Assembly: GCF_000260435.1 (NCBI RefSeq)
Contig: NZ_BACQ01000079.1
Coordinates: 1 to 53,118 of the forward strand
Length of the DNA stretch: 53,118 bases
DNA from: Lacticaseibacillus zeae DSM 20178 = KCTC 3804
GTDB taxonomy: Bacteria; Bacillota; Bacilli; Lactobacillales; Lactobacillaceae
Reading direction: 5' to 3'
The notes under the pieces are model-generated. The model saw only the letters and a list, made by a program, of their open reading frames with translations, was not told the origin of the DNA and did not search any database. Position 1 is the stretch's first letter. Each line of letters opens with the position of its first letter. Positions 16,694 to 25,552 of the stretch are shown here, piece after piece. A program made the translations under genes and the position numbers.

Positions 16694-18214
16694 ATGATCG
16701 ATAATGTCATCACAGCGATTGATCGGGTCGCCGCAGAGCATCCAACGCGCGTGGCTTATGATTATGAAGGTAAACAGTACACATACGCGCAGTTAAAAGA
16801 CGGCAGTGATCGCTTGGCCGGTTTCTTTGCGGAAACCTTGCCAGATGGTCAGCCGATCATTGTGTATGGCGGACAAACCTTTGATATGGTTGAGGTTTTC
16901 CTTGGGCTTTCAAAATCAGGGCATGCCTACATTCCGATCGATACGCACAGTCCGAATGAACGGATCACGCAGGTCCAGGATGTTGCCCATGCACCGGCCG
17001 TCATTGAAGTCGCACCGCTGCCGATTACGGTGCCAGACGTCCAGATTATTAAGGCACCGGAACTCCATGACGCCGAAAAGACGCATGAACCGATTCGTTC
17101 CTTGCAACATGCCGTCGCCGGAGACGATAACTACTACATCATTTTCACGAGCGGCACAACCGGCAAACCAAAAGGCGTTCAGATCAGCCACGAGAATCTG
17201 TTGAGCTATGTTAATTGGAATATCTCCGATTTTGGCCTCCAGGAAGGCGTCGTTTCGATGTCCCAACCGCCGTATTCGTTTGACTTAAGTGTCATGGATC
17301 TATATCCAACGTTGGTACTCGGCGGCACGTTAAAAGCTTTGCCAAAAGAAGTGACTGACAACTTCAAAGACTTATTTGCAACGCTGCCACAGCTCGGTCT
17401 GAATGAATGGGTTTCAACGCCGTCATTTGTCGAAATTGCCTTGCTGGATCCGAACTTTAAACAGGAAAATTATCCGAACCTGACGCATTTTCTATTCTGC
17501 GGTGAGGAACTTGTCAATAAGACCGCACAGGAGCTGATTACCCGCTTCCCGAAAGCAACGGTCTATAACACTTATGGTCCGACAGAAGCAACGGTTGCCG
17601 TGACCGGTATGGCGATCACGCAGGAAATTGTCGATCAATATCCGCGGTTGCCAATTGGGTATGCCAAGCCTGACACCGACATTTTCATTGTTGATGAGCA
17701 AGGCAATCAAGTGCCTCCTGATACGGAAGGCGAGTTAATGATTGTCGGGCCAAGTGTTTCTAAGGGTTATCTCAATAATCCGGATAAAACCGCGAAAGCT
17801 TTCTTCAAAGTTGGCAGTAAGCGGGGGTATCGTTCCGGTGACTTAGCAACGATGACGGCAGATGGCATGATCTTTTATCGTGGTCGTACCGATTTTCAGG
17901 TCAAGTTGCACGGGTACCGCATTGAGCTGGAAGATGTTGACCATAACCTGAATCAGGTTTCGTACATCAAGCAGGCGTCAACGGTGCCGCGGTACGATAA
18001 GGATCATAAAGTAGCACAATTAATCGCTTTTGCGGTTGCCAAACCTAACGACTTCGATAGTGATATGAAGTTGACCCAGGCTGTTAAAGCCGAGTTAAGC
18101 AAGATGGTGATGGAATATATGATTCCGCAACGCATTATTTATCGGGATCAATTACCATTGACAGCGAATGGCAAGGTTGATCGCAAAGCACTGATTGCAG
18201 AGGTAAATCACTAA
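16694..18214 (+). CDS. dltA: D-alanine--D-alanyl carrier protein ligase
   Basis: 506 residues of the adenylate-forming (AMP-binding) family: P-loop IIFTSGTTGKPKGV near residue 150, YGPTEAT near residue 297, RSGDLA near residue 380, and the C-terminal lysine motif NGKVDRKAL near residue 494. It activates D-alanine with ATP and loads it on DltC in the cytoplasm. It is the first enzyme of the operon and overlaps dltB by one base (TAATG). Length is typical. Confidence 0.98.
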   Translation: MIDNVITAIDRVAAEHPTRVAYDYEGKQYTYAQLKDGSDRLAGFFAETLPDGQPIIVYGGQTFDMVEVFLGLSKSGHAYIPIDTHSPNERITQVQDVAHAPAVIEVAPLPITVPDVQIIKAPELHDAEKTHEPIRSLQHAVAGDDNYYIIFTSGTTGKPKGVQISHENLLSYVNWNISDFGLQEGVVSMSQPPYSFDLSVMDLYPTLVLGGTLKALPKEVTDNFKDLFATLPQLGLNEWVSTPSFVEIALLDPNFKQENYPNLTHFLFCGEELVNKTAQELITRFPKATVYNTYGPTEATVAVTGMAITQEIVDQYPRLPIGYAKPDTDIFIVDEQGNQVPPDTEGELMIVGPSVSKGYLNNPDKTAKAFFKVGSKRGYRSGDLATMTADGMIFYRGRTDFQVKLHGYRIELEDVDHNLNQVSYIKQASTVPRYDKDHKVAQLIAFAVAKPNDFDSDMKLTQAVKAELSKMVMEYMIPQRIIYRDQLPLTANGKVDRKALIAEVNH

Positions 18215-19431
18215 TGCTGAATTTACAACCATATGAGAATCCACAGTATTTTCTCTATTTGATCATCGCCTTGCTGCCGGTCATCATCGGGATGTTTAAA
18301 GGCTTCAGGATGCATTGGTATGAAAGTATCTTTTCACTGGTGTTCCTGGTTCTGATTTTTGACGCGGACAAGTGGCCACAGGGTAAGGCACTGTTGGGCT
18401 ATGTCGTCTTTAACCTATTGCTGGTATATGCCTACTTCAAGTATCGCACGCGAGAAGGGTCGAAAAATTCGACCGCGGTGTTCTATCTCAGCGTTGCGCT
18501 AGGCATAGCCCAGTTAGCGATTGTCAAGTTTACCCCGTTGTTCCAACATCACGGCTCGATTCTGGGCTTTCTGGGAATTAGTTATCTGACCTTCCGTGTC
18601 GTCGGAACGATCATGGAAATCCGGGATGGCTCGATCAAAGACCTGAATATGTGGAAGTTTGTCCAATTTCTATTGTTCTTCCCAACGATCTCAAGCGGCC
18701 CGATTGACCGTTATCGCCGCTTCGTTAAAGATTATGATCGGGTCCCTGATCCTGAACATTATGCCCAGCTAGTCACAAAAGCGATGCATTATTTGATGCT
18801 CGGGTTCCTTTACAAGTTCATTTTGGGTTACATCTTTGGAACGCTGTGGCTACCTTCCGTCGAGCATATGGCGATGGCAAGCCGCGGTGGGGCATTCTTG
18901 GGACTCAGTTGGCCAGTTGTCGGCGTCATGTACGCTTATTCCGGGTATTTGTTCTTCGACTTTGCCGGTTACAGTTTGTTCGCAGTAGCCATTTCGTATC
19001 TGATGGGCATCGAGACGCCAATGAACTTCAACAAGCCATGGATGTCTTATAACATTAAGGACTTCTGGAATCGTTGGCACATGAGTCTGAGCTTCTGGTT
19101 CCGTGACTACATCTACATGCGGTTTGTGTTCTTCGTGATGAAGCATAAATGGCTGAAATCACGGGTCTCGACAGCGTTTGTCGGTTATCTGGTGTTATTC
19201 CTGATTATGGGTATCTGGCATGGTGAAACTTGGTATTACATCGTTTACGGGTTGTTCCACGCCATGCTCATCAATTTGACCGATGCCTGGCTGCGCTTCA
19301 AGAAGAAGCACAAAGACTTCTTCCCGCACAATAAGGCGACGCATTACTTTGCTATTTTCATGACAGCAAATGCAGTCTGCCTTTCGTTTTTGATTTTTTC
19401 CGGGTTCTTGGACACACTGTGGTTCCATTAA
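18214..19431 (+). CDS. dltB: MBOAT-family D-alanine transfer protein DltB
   Basis: 405 residues with about eleven membrane helices. The MBOAT signatures are present: NRWHMSLSFWFRDYIYMRF near residue 287 and the active histidine in MGIWHGETWYYIVYG near residue 336. It accepts D-alanine from DltC at the membrane for export to lipoteichoic acid. Its ATG overlaps the dltA stop. Confidence 0.97.
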   Translation: MLNLQPYENPQYFLYLIIALLPVIIGMFKGFRMHWYESIFSLVFLVLIFDADKWPQGKALLGYVVFNLLLVYAYFKYRTREGSKNSTAVFYLSVALGIAQLAIVKFTPLFQHHGSILGFLGISYLTFRVVGTIMEIRDGSIKDLNMWKFVQFLLFFPTISSGPIDRYRRFVKDYDRVPDPEHYAQLVTKAMHYLMLGFLYKFILGYIFGTLWLPSVEHMAMASRGGAFLGLSWPVVGVMYAYSGYLFFDFAGYSLFAVAISYLMGIETPMNFNKPWMSYNIKDFWNRWHMSLSFWFRDYIYMRFVFFVMKHKWLKSRVSTAFVGYLVLFLIMGIWHGETWYYIVYGLFHAMLINLTDAWLRFKKKHKDFFPHNKATHYFAIFMTANAVCLSFLIFSGFLDTLWFH

Positions 19432-19498
19432 AAATGTTGTGGTAAATGGCCGGTCGCTCAATGACCGACTGGAGTTGAAAAGAAAGAGGTAGTTGATA

Positions 19499-19744
19499 AT
19501 GGCAGACGAATCAATTAAAAATGGTGTTTTGGATATTTTGGCTGATTTAACCGGTTCTGACGATGTGAAAAAGGATTTGGATATGAACTTGTTTGAAACC
19601 GGGCTGTTGGATTCAATGGGGACCGTACAGCTGCTGTTGGAACTGCAAAGTCAATATGGTGTGAATGCACCGGTTTCGGAATTTGATCGTAAGGAATGGG
19701 ATACCCCTAATAAAATCATTGCAAAGGTCGAACAAGCACAATGA
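19499..19744 (+). CDS. dltC: D-alanyl carrier protein
   Basis: 81 residues with the carrier motif LLDSMG; S39 is the phosphopantetheine attachment site. ATG 19499 is preferred over the in-frame TTG 19493 because AGAGG ends 9 bases before the ATG but only 3 before the TTG. The 67-base gap from dltB contains a small hairpin (GGCCGGTCG/CGACTGG region). The stop overlaps the dltD start (ATGA). Confidence 0.97.
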   Translation: MADESIKNGVLDILADLTGSDDVKKDLDMNLFETGLLDSMGTVQLLLELQSQYGVNAPVSEFDRKEWDTPNKIIAKVEQAQ

Positions 19745-21012
19745 AAAAACCGATCGGGAAGATCCTTTGGCGCGGACTTGGCCCGCTGCTGATCGCTGTG
19801 ATCCTGGTCGCCGCCTTGATGCTCGTGCCATTTAAGTTTGGCAGCAGCAGCCAAGCGACGATCAGGCAGGCAGCCAGCTCAATGTCGGCCAACGTGCTTA
19901 AAGGCGAAAATATTAAAAATGAAGCCATGGCCGAGAATTATGTCCCGTTCATTGGGTCATCCGAATTGTCGCGGATGGACGCTTTTCATCCTTCCGTGTT
20001 GGCGCAAAAGTATCATCGCAGCTATCGTCCGTTTCTTATGGGAATGGCCGGAACTCAATCGCTGACGCATTTCTTATCGGTCAATGCCTTGACACATGTG
20101 AATGGAAAAAAGGCCGTGATGGTGCTGTCGCCGCAATGGTTTGTTCCTGGCGGCGTGCGGAAGGCGCAGTTTGACTTCTTCTTTTCACCGGCGCAACTGA
20201 CAACTTTCCTGCTGCATGCGAATCCGAATTCAGAAGCGGATCGCTATGCAGCGCGCCGACTATTACAATTTCCTTCGACTAACTCGGATCGGATATCCAA
20301 TGGTGCGTTGAAGAACATCGCTGCCGGACAGAAGTTGTCGGATGCCCAGTATTGGTACTTGAAGCAGGTTAAAAGTCCGATGGCCGATCATCAGGATGCT
20401 TTGTTCTCGCAGCTGTTTTTAAATAATAACCAGCCTAAGTTGAATAAGGCGGCCAAACAGTTGCCGGCTAAGTATGATGTTGACGACTTAGACGGTGTGG
20501 CGACACAGATAGGCATGAAGGAGACGACGAACAATCCTTTTGGACTCAAGAATGATTTTTATTCGAAAAGAGTTAAAAAGAATTTGCCTAAGCTGGAGGG
20601 GTCACAAGCGCACTGGAGTTATGTGAAATCGCCGGAATATTCTGATCTGCAACTGGTTTTGAATACCTTTGCGAAAAAGCACATGGAAGTTTTGTTTGTC
20701 ATTCCGCCAATCAATGCCAAGTGGGCAGCGTATACCGGCTTGGATATGAACATGATCCAAGATACCGTGACGAAGTTGAATTATCAGCTGAAAACACAAG
20801 GCTTTAATCATGTCCTGGACTTAAGCCAAGATGGCGCGCAACCGTACTTCATGGAAGATACGATTCATATTGGCTGGCGCGGCTGGCTTAAAATGGACCA
20901 GACAGTTCGGCCGTTCCTTAAAACGAATAAGGCAACTGGAGTTCATTACAAACTTAACGACCAGTTTTACACGAAGAGTTGGCAACAGCGGTCAGCCAAT
21001 GGCCTAGACTGA
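19741..21012 (+). CDS. dltD: D-alanyl transfer protein DltD
   Basis: 423 residues with an N-terminal membrane anchor (residues about 10-32, [18 protein letters not shown]). The extracytoplasmic SGNH-like domain has [11 protein letters not shown] near residue 74 (catalytic Ser) and the late HIGWRGW near residue 379 (His). DltD completes D-alanine transfer onto lipoteichoic acid outside the cell. It is the last gene of the operon and a strong terminator follows. Confidence 0.97.
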   Translation: MKKPIGKILWRGLGPLLIAVILVAALMLVPFKFGSSSQATIRQAASSMSANVLKGENIKNEAMAENYVPFIGSSELSRMDAFHPSVLAQKYHRSYRPFLMGMAGTQSLTHFLSVNALTHVNGKKAVMVLSPQWFVPGGVRKAQFDFFFSPAQLTTFLLHANPNSEADRYAARRLLQFPSTNSDRISNGALKNIAAGQKLSDAQYWYLKQVKSPMADHQDALFSQLFLNNNQPKLNKAAKQLPAKYDVDDLDGVATQIGMKETTNNPFGLKNDFYSKRVKKNLPKLEGSQAHWSYVKSPEYSDLQLVLNTFAKKHMEVLFVIPPINAKWAAYTGLDMNMIQDTVTKLNYQLKTQGFNHVLDLSQDGAQPYFMEDTIHIGWRGWLKMDQTVRPFLKTNKATGVHYKLNDQFYTKSWQQRSANGLD

Positions 21013-21050
21013 GGTTCTGAAAATAGCGATAGTTAATATTCGTGCCTGAC

Positions 21051-21095
21051 AAAAAGCGGCCCCGAAGACGAATGGCGTCTGCGGGGTCGCTTTTG
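21051..21095 (+). terminator. Terminator of the dlt operon
   Basis: AGCGGCCCCGAAGACG (from 21055) pairs with CGTCTGCGGGGTCGCT, followed by TTTTGC. Confidence 0.9.
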
Positions 21096-21159
21096 CATGA
21101 TTGCGTCTAATTCAAGTTGTTCGGTCATCCCTTAAGTTGATGGTCGACCTGAAGGGGAG

Positions 21160-21642
21160 TTACTGATCATCGGGCGCCAGATCAATGAGATGATCGGCAG
21201 TAGGTTGCGAGTCTTGATTGTCCATGACAACGGTTAGGACAACGTTTTGGTCGCGCCGTTGAATCGCACTGCCGCCTTCAACGGCAAAGCCCAAGACCTG
21301 TTGCAATGATTGGGCTAAAAACCCGGCTTCAAGTTGAAAGTCTGGGTCATCGTATGTACGAATACGGGTTGCCACGACGTCTCCAGCCAGCAAATATTGG
21401 CGCTCCTGGCGCTTTTGTTTGAGCGGCGTTAATGTACCGAAACCAACCTGGGTAAAGAGTTGCGGTAAGGCGGTTTCATCGACTGGTAATTTGGTTGCCA
21501 AATCACGCCCTGACCAATAGAGAATATGGTGCTGTTCTTCACCCAGCATGTTCGGCAACATTAGATCGCGCATTGCCGTTACCGCAAAGAATGAGACCGA
21601 GCCGGGAAGGTTCAGCAGGGTGGTATAATCAGATTTTGCCAT
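21160..21642 (-). CDS. DUF2507 protein (YslB family)
   Basis: 160 residues, soluble, with the family-like core LLGEEQHHILYWSGRDLA (here MLGEEQHHILYWSGRDLA) and the later FLAQSLQQVLGF. Function is unknown. In B. subtilis yslB lies next to racE (glutamate racemase), so its position here on the other strand just before murI fits. The ATG at 21642 has CAGGAGGCACAAC upstream. Confidence 0.88.
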   Translation of the reverse strand: MAKSDYTTLLNLPGSVSFFAVTAMRDLMLPNMLGEEQHHILYWSGRDLATKLPVDETALPQLFTQVGFGTLTPLKQKRQERQYLLAGDVVATRIRTYDDPDFQLEAGFLAQSLQQVLGFAVEGGSAIQRRDQNVVLTVVMDNQDSQPTADHLIDLAPDDQ

Positions 21643-21889
21643 GTTGTGCCTCCTGTTTCTATTCGTCTAGTATAGCCGAAAAACGGGTTTAAAAACATGC
21701 TTTTCTGAACGCTTGCTTTTTTTAAGATTTAAACTCACAATGAAGTTTCAGAGTTTTATCGCGACAGATAAGTATCAGGGGCCGTCACGTGTTTTCAGTC
21801 GGGGGTCACGCTAGATTTTTGCGATTTATTAACAGGCTAGCGTGGTAATCGATGTTAACCAACGGCGATACCTTAAATTGAAGTTTCAA
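21643..21889. other. Divergent region between DUF2507 and murI, ahead of the transposon
   Basis: No gene is seen. It holds a perfect inverted repeat, CACGCTAG (21807-21814) with CTAGCGTG (21837-21844), and two copies of TGAAGTTTCA (near 21739 and 21879). The native murI promoter probably lies here. The inverted repeat may be a regulator site or an RNA hairpin without a T-run. Confidence 0.4.
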
Positions 21890-21896
21890 AAGGAGG
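21890..21896 (+). promoter_or_regulatory. Original Shine-Dalgarno of murI, now separated from it
   Basis: AAGGAGG abuts the left end of the transposon. Excision of 21897-23495 would give AAGGAGG-TTCATC-ATG, the same six-base spacing as at the other insertion. Confidence 0.7.
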
Positions 21897-22010
21897 ATGT
21901 TAACAGCACTCAAATATGTCGAATAGTATGGAATCAAGCGGTACAACATGGATAGAATAATTAAGTGGAAGCTGTCCGTGTGTTCAAACCAAGTTAATCT
22001 GCGAAATATA

Positions 22011-22041
22011 TTGACAATAGCCTGAATCGGTACTGTATGAT
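22011..22041 (+). promoter_or_regulatory. Promoter of tnpB
   Basis: TTGACA (22011-22016) and TATGAT (22036-22041), 19-base spacer, inside the left end. The deleted copy at 11259 has lost part of the -10. Confidence 0.65.
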
Positions 22042-22143
22042 GGTTCTTACCAAAGTTCCGCTAACTAACATTGGTTTGAACGTCTACTCTAAGCTTCCTC
22101 TCGAGTAGCGTTTAACCAGCCAATTGAGAGGAGGTGACAACTT

Positions 22144-23325
22144 TTGATTAAAACGCATAAGATCAAGCTCTATCCCAATGCAACCATGCGGCGTGAACTG
22201 GAGCGATTGTTTAGCTATCGCCGGTTTTGCTGGAATCAGGCCCTCGAAACTTGGAATGGCATGTACGATGCATCCCTAGTAATGGCGGATAAAACGTTGC
22301 GGCCTAATGAACGCAAAGTGCGCGATGAGCTGGTTTGGAACAAAGCCGATTGGCAGTATGAACAGTCAGCCCGAGTTTTGCAGCTCGCGGTAAACGATTT
22401 AAGTAAGGCTTGGAAGAACTACTTCAATCCGAAGATGCCAGATCACGATAAACCCAACTGGAAATCTAAGAAACGATCCCGCAAAACGTTCAAAACGGAT
22501 CGCGCGCGACTTGTGAAAGGCAAGTTACGTTTAGATAAACCTCATGGTGCTGGTGCCTGGTATGACATCAAACTAGCTGAGCAACCGCGTTGGCAAGGAG
22601 AACTGAAACAGGTTTGTGTCGTTCAAGACGCTGACGGTTACTATGCCTCCTTTTCAATTGAGGTTCAAACTTCTGTTGAAAAGCGGCCGGTTCTAACGGT
22701 CACTGGGGTTGATGCCAACATCGGCAAGTTTGACTATCAAACGTCAACTGGCTATGCCACTCAACCCACCTTGCCTGAACGTCTGCCACCACTCTACGCC
22801 CGCATTGTTCATTACCAGCGCCAATTAGCCCGCAAACGGAAAGTAAATCCCAAGCGTTTTAACTCCGCGGCTTATCGCACAACGAGAACCAAGTTGAAGC
22901 GCCAATACCAACGAGTTGAACGGATTCAAACGGATTTGTTGCAAAAGTTTACGACGAAGCTTATCACTGATTATGACCTAATTGGGATTGAGGATCTGGA
23001 TAATCGCCATATGCGCATGAATAAACGTCTCGCCAAGAACCTGCATCGATCACTGTTTGGTAAGTTCAAGGTGATCATGCAGTACAAGGCTGACTGGTAT
23101 GGCAATACGTTGGTGCTAGCGGATCGGTTTTACCCCAGTACCCAGCGTTGTTCCCGGTGTGGTTATGTAAAAACCGCTGATGAACGGGTCACACTACGCG
23201 GCAACTTAAAACATCGAACTGGTCATGATGACTATCATTGTTACCAGTGCGGGGTGAAGTTGCGGCGAGACGAAAATGCCGTTGAAAATCTAATTGCTTA
23301 TGCGAAATCAAAAGTTACGGGGTAG
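22144..23325 (+). CDS. tnpB: TnpB RNA-guided nuclease (IS605 OrfB family)
   Basis: 393 residues from TTG 22144 behind GAGAGGAGGTGAC. An N-terminal HTH/wedge part (IKLYPNATMRRELERLF) precedes a RuvC fold with its three acidic residues present: D190 (GVDANIG), E283 (GIEDLDNRHM) and D376 (RRDENAVENL). A four-cysteine zinc ribbon (CSRCG and CYQCG, residues about 337-366) lies between the last two. TnpB family proteins use an RNA from the element's right end to cut DNA beside a short target-adjacent motif, helping retain the element. It looks complete and active. Codon use does not stand out from the host. Confidence 0.95.
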   Translation: MIKTHKIKLYPNATMRRELERLFSYRRFCWNQALETWNGMYDASLVMADKTLRPNERKVRDELVWNKADWQYEQSARVLQLAVNDLSKAWKNYFNPKMPDHDKPNWKSKKRSRKTFKTDRARLVKGKLRLDKPHGAGAWYDIKLAEQPRWQGELKQVCVVQDADGYYASFSIEVQTSVEKRPVLTVTGVDANIGKFDYQTSTGYATQPTLPERLPPLYARIVHYQRQLARKRKVNPKRFNSAAYRTTRTKLKRQYQRVERIQTDLLQKFTTKLITDYDLIGIEDLDNRHMRMNKRLAKNLHRSLFGKFKVIMQYKADWYGNTLVLADRFYPSTQRCSRCGYVKTADERVTLRGNLKHRTGHDDYHCYQCGVKLRRDENAVENLIAYAKSKVTG

Positions 23326-23495
23326 GCTATACCCTTAAAGTTCAGGAGACGGTCACTGTCATGCTGAATTATTTCAGAGTGGGAATACCGTTGTTGACGG
23401 GACTAAATGAAATGTAGGATTGTCAATCAAGAAAGGAAATATATAAAACCTTTATTGGTGTCAAAGAGACATCCTTCCACAGTTTATATAGCAGA
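23323..23495 (+). ncRNA. Predicted omega RNA scaffold at the tnpB 3' end
   Basis: The non-coding right end directly after the tnpB stop is strongly conserved with the deleted copy. It contains short stems (GGGTA/TACCC; TTGAC/GTCAA) and a terminal hairpin. In related elements this RNA overlaps the end of tnpB and carries the flank as guide; the guide here would begin TTCATCATGATG at 23496. Exact ends cannot be set from sequence alone. Confidence 0.6.
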
Positions 23496-23501
23496 TTCAT
23501 C

Positions 23502-24959
23502 ATGATGAACAAGCAACCAATCGGATTTATTGACTCAGGTGTCGGCGGCTTGACCGTTGTGAAAGAAGCCTTGCATCAGTTACCGGCCGAAAATACGGTT
23601 TATTTAGGTGACCAAGCGCGTCTGCCATATGGACCGCGACCCGCCGAACAGGTTCAGGCATTTACTTGGCAGATGGTTAATTTTCTACTCACCAAGCATA
23701 TTAAAATGCTGGTCATTGCGTGCAACACGGCGACAGCGGCGGCTTTACCGTTGATTAAAGCCAAGCTATCGATCCCGGTGATCGGCGTCATCAAGCCGGG
23801 TAGTCGTGCGGCCTTAAAAGCAACGCGCACCGGCCATATCGGCATTATCGCGACAGAAGGAACGGTTAAAAGTGGTGCCTATACCCAGGCTTTGCGGACG
23901 AAAGCGCCGGACATTCGGCTAACCAGTCTGGCCGCGCCCAAGTTTGTGTCACTGGTAGAAAGTAACGAGGCGCATTCGCCAATCGCCAAGCGGGTGGTGG
24001 CGGATACTTTGCAGCCGCTGTTGCACACCGACATTGATACGCTGGTGTTAGGGTGCACCCATTACCCGATTTTACGGCCGATTATTCAAAACGTGATGGG
24101 CAGCGGCGTCACTTTAATTGACTCAGGCGCAGAAACCGTTAATGATGTTTCGATGCTGCTTGATTATTTTGATTTGGCCAATGACAGCCATGAAACGCCC
24201 ACGCACGATTATTATACGACAGGTGCCCCTTCCATGTTTGATGAGTTAGGTGAAGCATGGCTTGAATTGAAGGCTCCCATGCACGCCCAGCATGTTAATA
24301 TTGAATCAGAGCCGACCCACTTTGTTGACGCGGCAGATATGCCAACTGGTAAAACCATCGTGGTTGCCAGCAAAAATCCCGGTAAAGTAAAAGAATTTAA
24401 GGCGATGTTTGAGCCTGCTGGCGTCACGGTTAAAAGCCTGGCTGATTTTCCCAGCGTCCCGACTGTCGACGAGACTGGCACGACTTTTGAAGAAAATGCG
24501 CGGCAAAAAGCCGACCAGTATGCCAAAGATCTCCAGCTACCGGTGATTGCCGATGATTCGGGTTTAATGGTTGATGCGCTGGATGGTCAACCGGGCATTC
24601 GTTCAGCCCGTTATGCCGGCGATGGGCATAACGATGCGGCGAACAACGCCAAACTTTTGGCGAATTTAGCCGATGTTCCTGACGATGCCCGAACCGCCAC
24701 GTTCCATACAACCTTGGTGCTGGCAAAACCGGATCATCCGGAAGCCGATCTGGTGGTTCATGGTGATCTTTCTGGACAAATCACGGCCATCCCGCGCGGA
24801 ACTGACGGCTTTGGCTACGATCCATTTTTCTTGGTGCCGTCACTAGGTAAAACACTGGCAGAGCTGACTGCCGAAGAAAAAAATCAGATTAGTCATCGCG
24901 GTAATGCCATGCGGTCACTGGAGAAAGTCTGGCAGGCATGGTTGGAGGAAGAGATATGA
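23502..24959 (+). CDS. murI: Fused glutamate racemase and XTP/dITP pyrophosphatase (MurI-RdgB)
   Basis: 485 residues with no internal stop or ribosome site. Residues 1-265 are MurI: IGFIDSGVGGLTVVKE start, catalytic C74 (VIACNTATAAA) and C185 (VLGCTHYPIL). Residues about 287-485 are a complete RdgB/Ham1 domain: VVASKNPGKVKEFK, ADDSGLMVDALDG and the C-terminal SHRGNAM. The first half makes D-glutamate for peptidoglycan; the second removes deaminated purine triphosphates. In B. subtilis racE and ysnA (rdgB) are separate neighbours. The transposon separates the gene from its ribosome site at 21890. The stop overlaps the next gene (ATGA). Confidence 0.95.
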   Translation: MMNKQPIGFIDSGVGGLTVVKEALHQLPAENTVYLGDQARLPYGPRPAEQVQAFTWQMVNFLLTKHIKMLVIACNTATAAALPLIKAKLSIPVIGVIKPGSRAALKATRTGHIGIIATEGTVKSGAYTQALRTKAPDIRLTSLAAPKFVSLVESNEAHSPIAKRVVADTLQPLLHTDIDTLVLGCTHYPILRPIIQNVMGSGVTLIDSGAETVNDVSMLLDYFDLANDSHETPTHDYYTTGAPSMFDELGEAWLELKAPMHAQHVNIESEPTHFVDAADMPTGKTIVVASKNPGKVKEFKAMFEPAGVTVKSLADFPSVPTVDETGTTFEENARQKADQYAKDLQLPVIADDSGLMVDALDGQPGIRSARYAGDGHNDAANNAKLLANLADVPDDARTATFHTTLVLAKPDHPEADLVVHGDLSGQITAIPRGTDGFGYDPFFLVPSLGKTLAELTAEEKNQISHRGNAMRSLEKVWQAWLEEEI

Positions 24960-25474
24960 AAATTCTGGCAGTAAGCGATACGCACGGCGATCGTGCGATT
25001 CTCGCGACAATTTTGAAACAGCAGCCGGATCTGGATGGTTATTTCTATGCTGGCGATTCGGAGTTGCCTGCGGATGATTCGCTTTTTCAAACGTATCATG
25101 CGGTTGAAGGAAACATGGACTTTGATCCTAATTTCCCCATGAGTGTGACAACGACGGTGAAAGGCATCACGATTTTTATGACGCATGGCCATCGATTTGG
25201 CGTGAACTTTGGGTTGGATAAGCTCATGGCTGCCGGCGAAGCTGCCCACGCTCAGCTGGTTATTTTCGGGCATACCCATCAACTTGGCGTGGAAGAGCGC
25301 GCCGGTATGGTGATTTTGAATCCGGGCTCGATTAGTCAGCCCCGCGGTCAGTTCGCCAATTTAGGCGGTACTTACGCCACCGTTTCCTGGACAGACGACA
25401 AAGTGCACGTTGACTTTTTGAAGCGGGACGGCAGCATCGTTGCGCCATTAAGCCGCGACTTTTTGCAGGCATGA
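24956..25474 (+). CDS. MJ0936/YfcE-type phosphodiesterase
   Basis: 172 residues. ATG 24956 overlaps the MurI-RdgB stop and has GGAGGAAGAG upstream. Metallophosphatase motifs are clear: MKILAVSDTHGD, AGDSE, EGNMD, THGHRFG and FGHTH. It corresponds to YsnB of B. subtilis, which follows racE-ysnA. It is a metal-dependent phosphodiesterase of unknown natural substrate. Confidence 0.93.
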   Translation: MKILAVSDTHGDRAILATILKQQPDLDGYFYAGDSELPADDSLFQTYHAVEGNMDFDPNFPMSVTTTVKGITIFMTHGHRFGVNFGLDKLMAAGEAAHAQLVIFGHTHQLGVEERAGMVILNPGSISQPRGQFANLGGTYATVSWTDDKVHVDFLKRDGSIVAPLSRDFLQA

Positions 25475-25494
25475 TCGTTATGTTTGAGAAAATT

Positions 25495-25536
25495 AAAAAT
25501 CGGTTCTAGCGGTAATTGCTAGAGCCGATTTTTTTG
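25495..25536. terminator. Bidirectional terminator between the phosphodiesterase and aquaporin genes
   Basis: AAAAATCGGTTCTAGC pairs with GCTAGAGCCGATTTTTTT around a 7-base loop. It serves converging genes on both strands. Confidence 0.92.
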
Positions 25537-25552
25537 AAGAATCAGACCGTTG

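Larger units (their letters stand above)
21897..23495 (+). mobile_element. IS200/IS605-type tnpB-only transposon, full copy
   Basis: The ends were set by comparison with the second copy at 11259-11705: both start after AAGGAGG and both end at TATATAGCAGA. There is no target duplication and no terminal inverted repeats, as expected for this superfamily. Subterminal hairpins exist: GTTCAAACC (21982) / GGTTTGAAC (22073) on the left, and TATATAAAAC (23440) / AGTTTATATA (23481) on the right. No tnpA transposase is present in the window, so movement needs one from elsewhere. Confidence 0.9.

Noticed and set aside
22144-23325. TnpB as a nuclease-dead repressor (TldR-like)
   Set aside because: All three RuvC acidic residues (D190, E283, D376) and the zinc-ribbon cysteines are present, so a cutting enzyme is more likely.
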